Assembly (NCBI GenBank): GCA_013153345.1
Contig: JAADEQ010000056.1
Location: 1-7,498, forward strand
DNA: 7,498 nt
Direction: 5' to 3'
Source: Campylobacterota bacterium
GTDB taxonomy: Bacteria; Campylobacterota; Campylobacteria; Campylobacterales; Sulfurovaceae
Position 1 is the first letter of the stretch. Each line of letters opens with the position of its first letter. The translations under genes were made by a program, and so were the position numbers. Shown here in pieces: positions 6,676-7,498 of this stretch. A model generated the notes under the pieces. It was not told where the DNA came from and did not search any database. It saw only the letters and a program-made list of their open reading frames with translations.

Positions 6676-7122
6676 TTGAGAGAAGTTGTTATTTTTTTTA
6701 CGGCATTAGTTGGAGTCTTTATAATTGACCAAGGTTTAAAGGAGCTCTTCTTAAGTGGATATGAGTGGCATAGCAGATGTATATCGTTAGAGCTTCATAT
6801 GAATAGAGGGGTTGCCTTTTCAATGCTCTCATTTTTAGGAGAGAATCTTAAATGGCTACAGCTGGCTTTAATTGGAGTATTGGGATATTTGGCAATTAAT
6901 GAGGGGTGGTTAAAAAAATACCCTTTTTGGCTTGGACTGCTTGCTGGAGGGGCACTTGGAAATTTATATGATAGATTTGTGCACGGGGCAGTTGTAGATT
7001 TTGTATATTGGCATTGTGGGTTTGATTTTGCTGTTTTTAACTTTGCTGATGTTGCTATTGATATAGCAATTGCAGCTATTTTGCTCTTTGAGCTTTTAAA
7101 ATATAGAAAAAGTAAGAGATGA
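6676..7122 (+). CDS. lspA: Lipoprotein signal peptidase (signal peptidase II)
   Basis: LspA is an inner-membrane aspartyl protease that cuts the signal peptide from prolipoproteins after the lipobox cysteine has been diacylated. The 148-residue product starts with TTG (MREVVIFFTALVGVFIIDQG). It has four hydrophobic segments, at about 3-19, 58-75, 83-98 and 120-141. Conserved features are IIDQ at 16-19, N43-R-G-V-A-F-S in the loop, and GNLYDRFVHGAVVDF at 95-109. FNFADVAID at 121-129 follows. The catalytic pair should be D108 (VVDF) and D125 (FNFAD). It is slightly short for the family (usually about 150-170) but nothing essential is missing. It is 10 bp after glmM and overlaps the next gene by four bases (ATGA), so the three form one translationally coupled operon. 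Confidence 0.97.
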   Translation: MREVVIFFTALVGVFIIDQGLKELFLSGYEWHSRCISLELHMNRGVAFSMLSFLGENLKWLQLALIGVLGYLAINEGWLKKYPFWLGLLAGGALGNLYDRFVHGAVVDFVYWHCGFDFAVFNFADVAIDIAIAAILLFELLKYRKSKR

Positions 7123-7498
7123 GAAGATATATAATATTAATAGCACTAATTTTTACTATGATGCAAGGGGCTAAAATAAAGATTCTTCAAACTCTCTCAC
7201 TTGATAATATAGAGTTTGATGGGTTTAATTTTAGTGAAATCTCAGGGGCCACATATGATAAAAAGAATCATATTCTATATCTAGTTAGTGATAAGGGTAT
7301 ATTATTTAAATTTTATGCATTTTTTGAAGATGAGGTCTATTTAAAGAAGATTGGAGCCTACTATTTGCGCAAAAAGAGTGGAAAGAGGTTAAAGAGTTGG
7401 AAGAGAGATAGTGAAGGGATTGCTCTAGATAAAAAGGGCAATTTATATATCTCTTTTGAGGGGAAACCAACAATTGCTAAATTTAGTAAAGATGGGGT
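7119..7498 (+). CDS. Secreted phytase-like (esterase-like) beta-propeller protein, 3' end outside window
   Basis: The ATG at 7119-7121 overlaps the lspA stop (ATGA, 7119-7122), and the frame is open to the right edge (126 codons seen). Residues 1-17 are a plausible Sec signal peptide (MRRYIILIALIFTMMQGA) with cleavage near QGA|K. There is no lipobox cysteine, so it is probably periplasmic rather than a lipoprotein. The mature part has propeller-like strands: EISGATYDKKNHILYLVSDKG at about 40-60 and RDSEGIALDKKGNLYISFEG at about 96-115. The pairs SGatyd/LYLVSDkG and SEGIAldkkGnLYiSfE match the phytase-like (esterase-like activity of phytase) family, in which such acidic motifs may bind calcium. 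The substrate is unknown and true phytase activity is not implied. Its ribosome site is weak, consistent with coupling to lspA. Confidence 0.8.
   Translation, partial: MRRYIILIALIFTMMQGAKIKILQTLSLDNIEFDGFNFSEISGATYDKKNHILYLVSDKGILFKFYAFFEDEVYLKKIGAYYLRKKSGKRLKSWKRDSEGIALDKKGNLYISFEGKPTIAKFSKDG

Noticed and set aside
1..7498. A hidden mobile element, CRISPR array, toxin-antitoxin pair or defence system
   Set aside because: All space is filled by conserved housekeeping genes with short gaps. I saw no direct-repeat arrays, transposase motifs or composition shifts.

Overview
This is a compact, AT-rich stretch (roughly two thirds A+T by eye) of bacterial chromosome. It most likely comes from a member of the Campylobacterota (formerly Epsilonproteobacteria). 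Three things point there: the protein signatures of DnaG, GlmM and LspA; the gene neighbourhood prfA-rpsT / glmM-lspA, which I recall from Helicobacter and relatives; and promoters with a clear -10 box but an A/T tract where a -35 box would be. I cannot name the genus.

Layout. On the minus strand, 1-619 is the 5' part of a membrane-anchored TPR protein that resembles LapB/YciM. It is preceded by a YidB/DUF937-family gene (667-1131). A short divergent promoter region (1132-1206) separates these from a plus-strand pair: dnaG (primase) overlapping a PP-loop ATPase with three cysteines and an NFACT-R-like tail. That pair ends tail to tail with prfA (release factor 1), the two stop codons sharing 4 bases. 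prfA lies downstream of rpsT (ribosomal protein S20) on the minus strand, with a small hairpin between them. A second divergent promoter region (5207-5327) separates rpsT from the plus-strand operon glmM - lspA - secreted phytase-like protein; the last gene runs off the right edge.

How the genes fit together. These are housekeeping functions: replication priming (DnaG), probable tRNA sulfur modification (the PP-loop protein), translation (RF1, S20), cell-envelope precursor synthesis (GlmM makes glucosamine-1-phosphate) and lipoprotein maturation (LspA). The LapB-like protein may also act in envelope homeostasis. I see no mobile elements, CRISPR arrays, tRNA or rRNA genes, or defence genes. 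No stretch over 300 bases lacks a gene.

I find no new multi-gene system here. The two points most worth following are (i) a near absence of GATC, with Asp, Arg and Gly codons apparently switched to avoid it, and (ii) the CxxC...C pattern of the PP-loop protein, which suggests an iron-sulfur-dependent thiolase.
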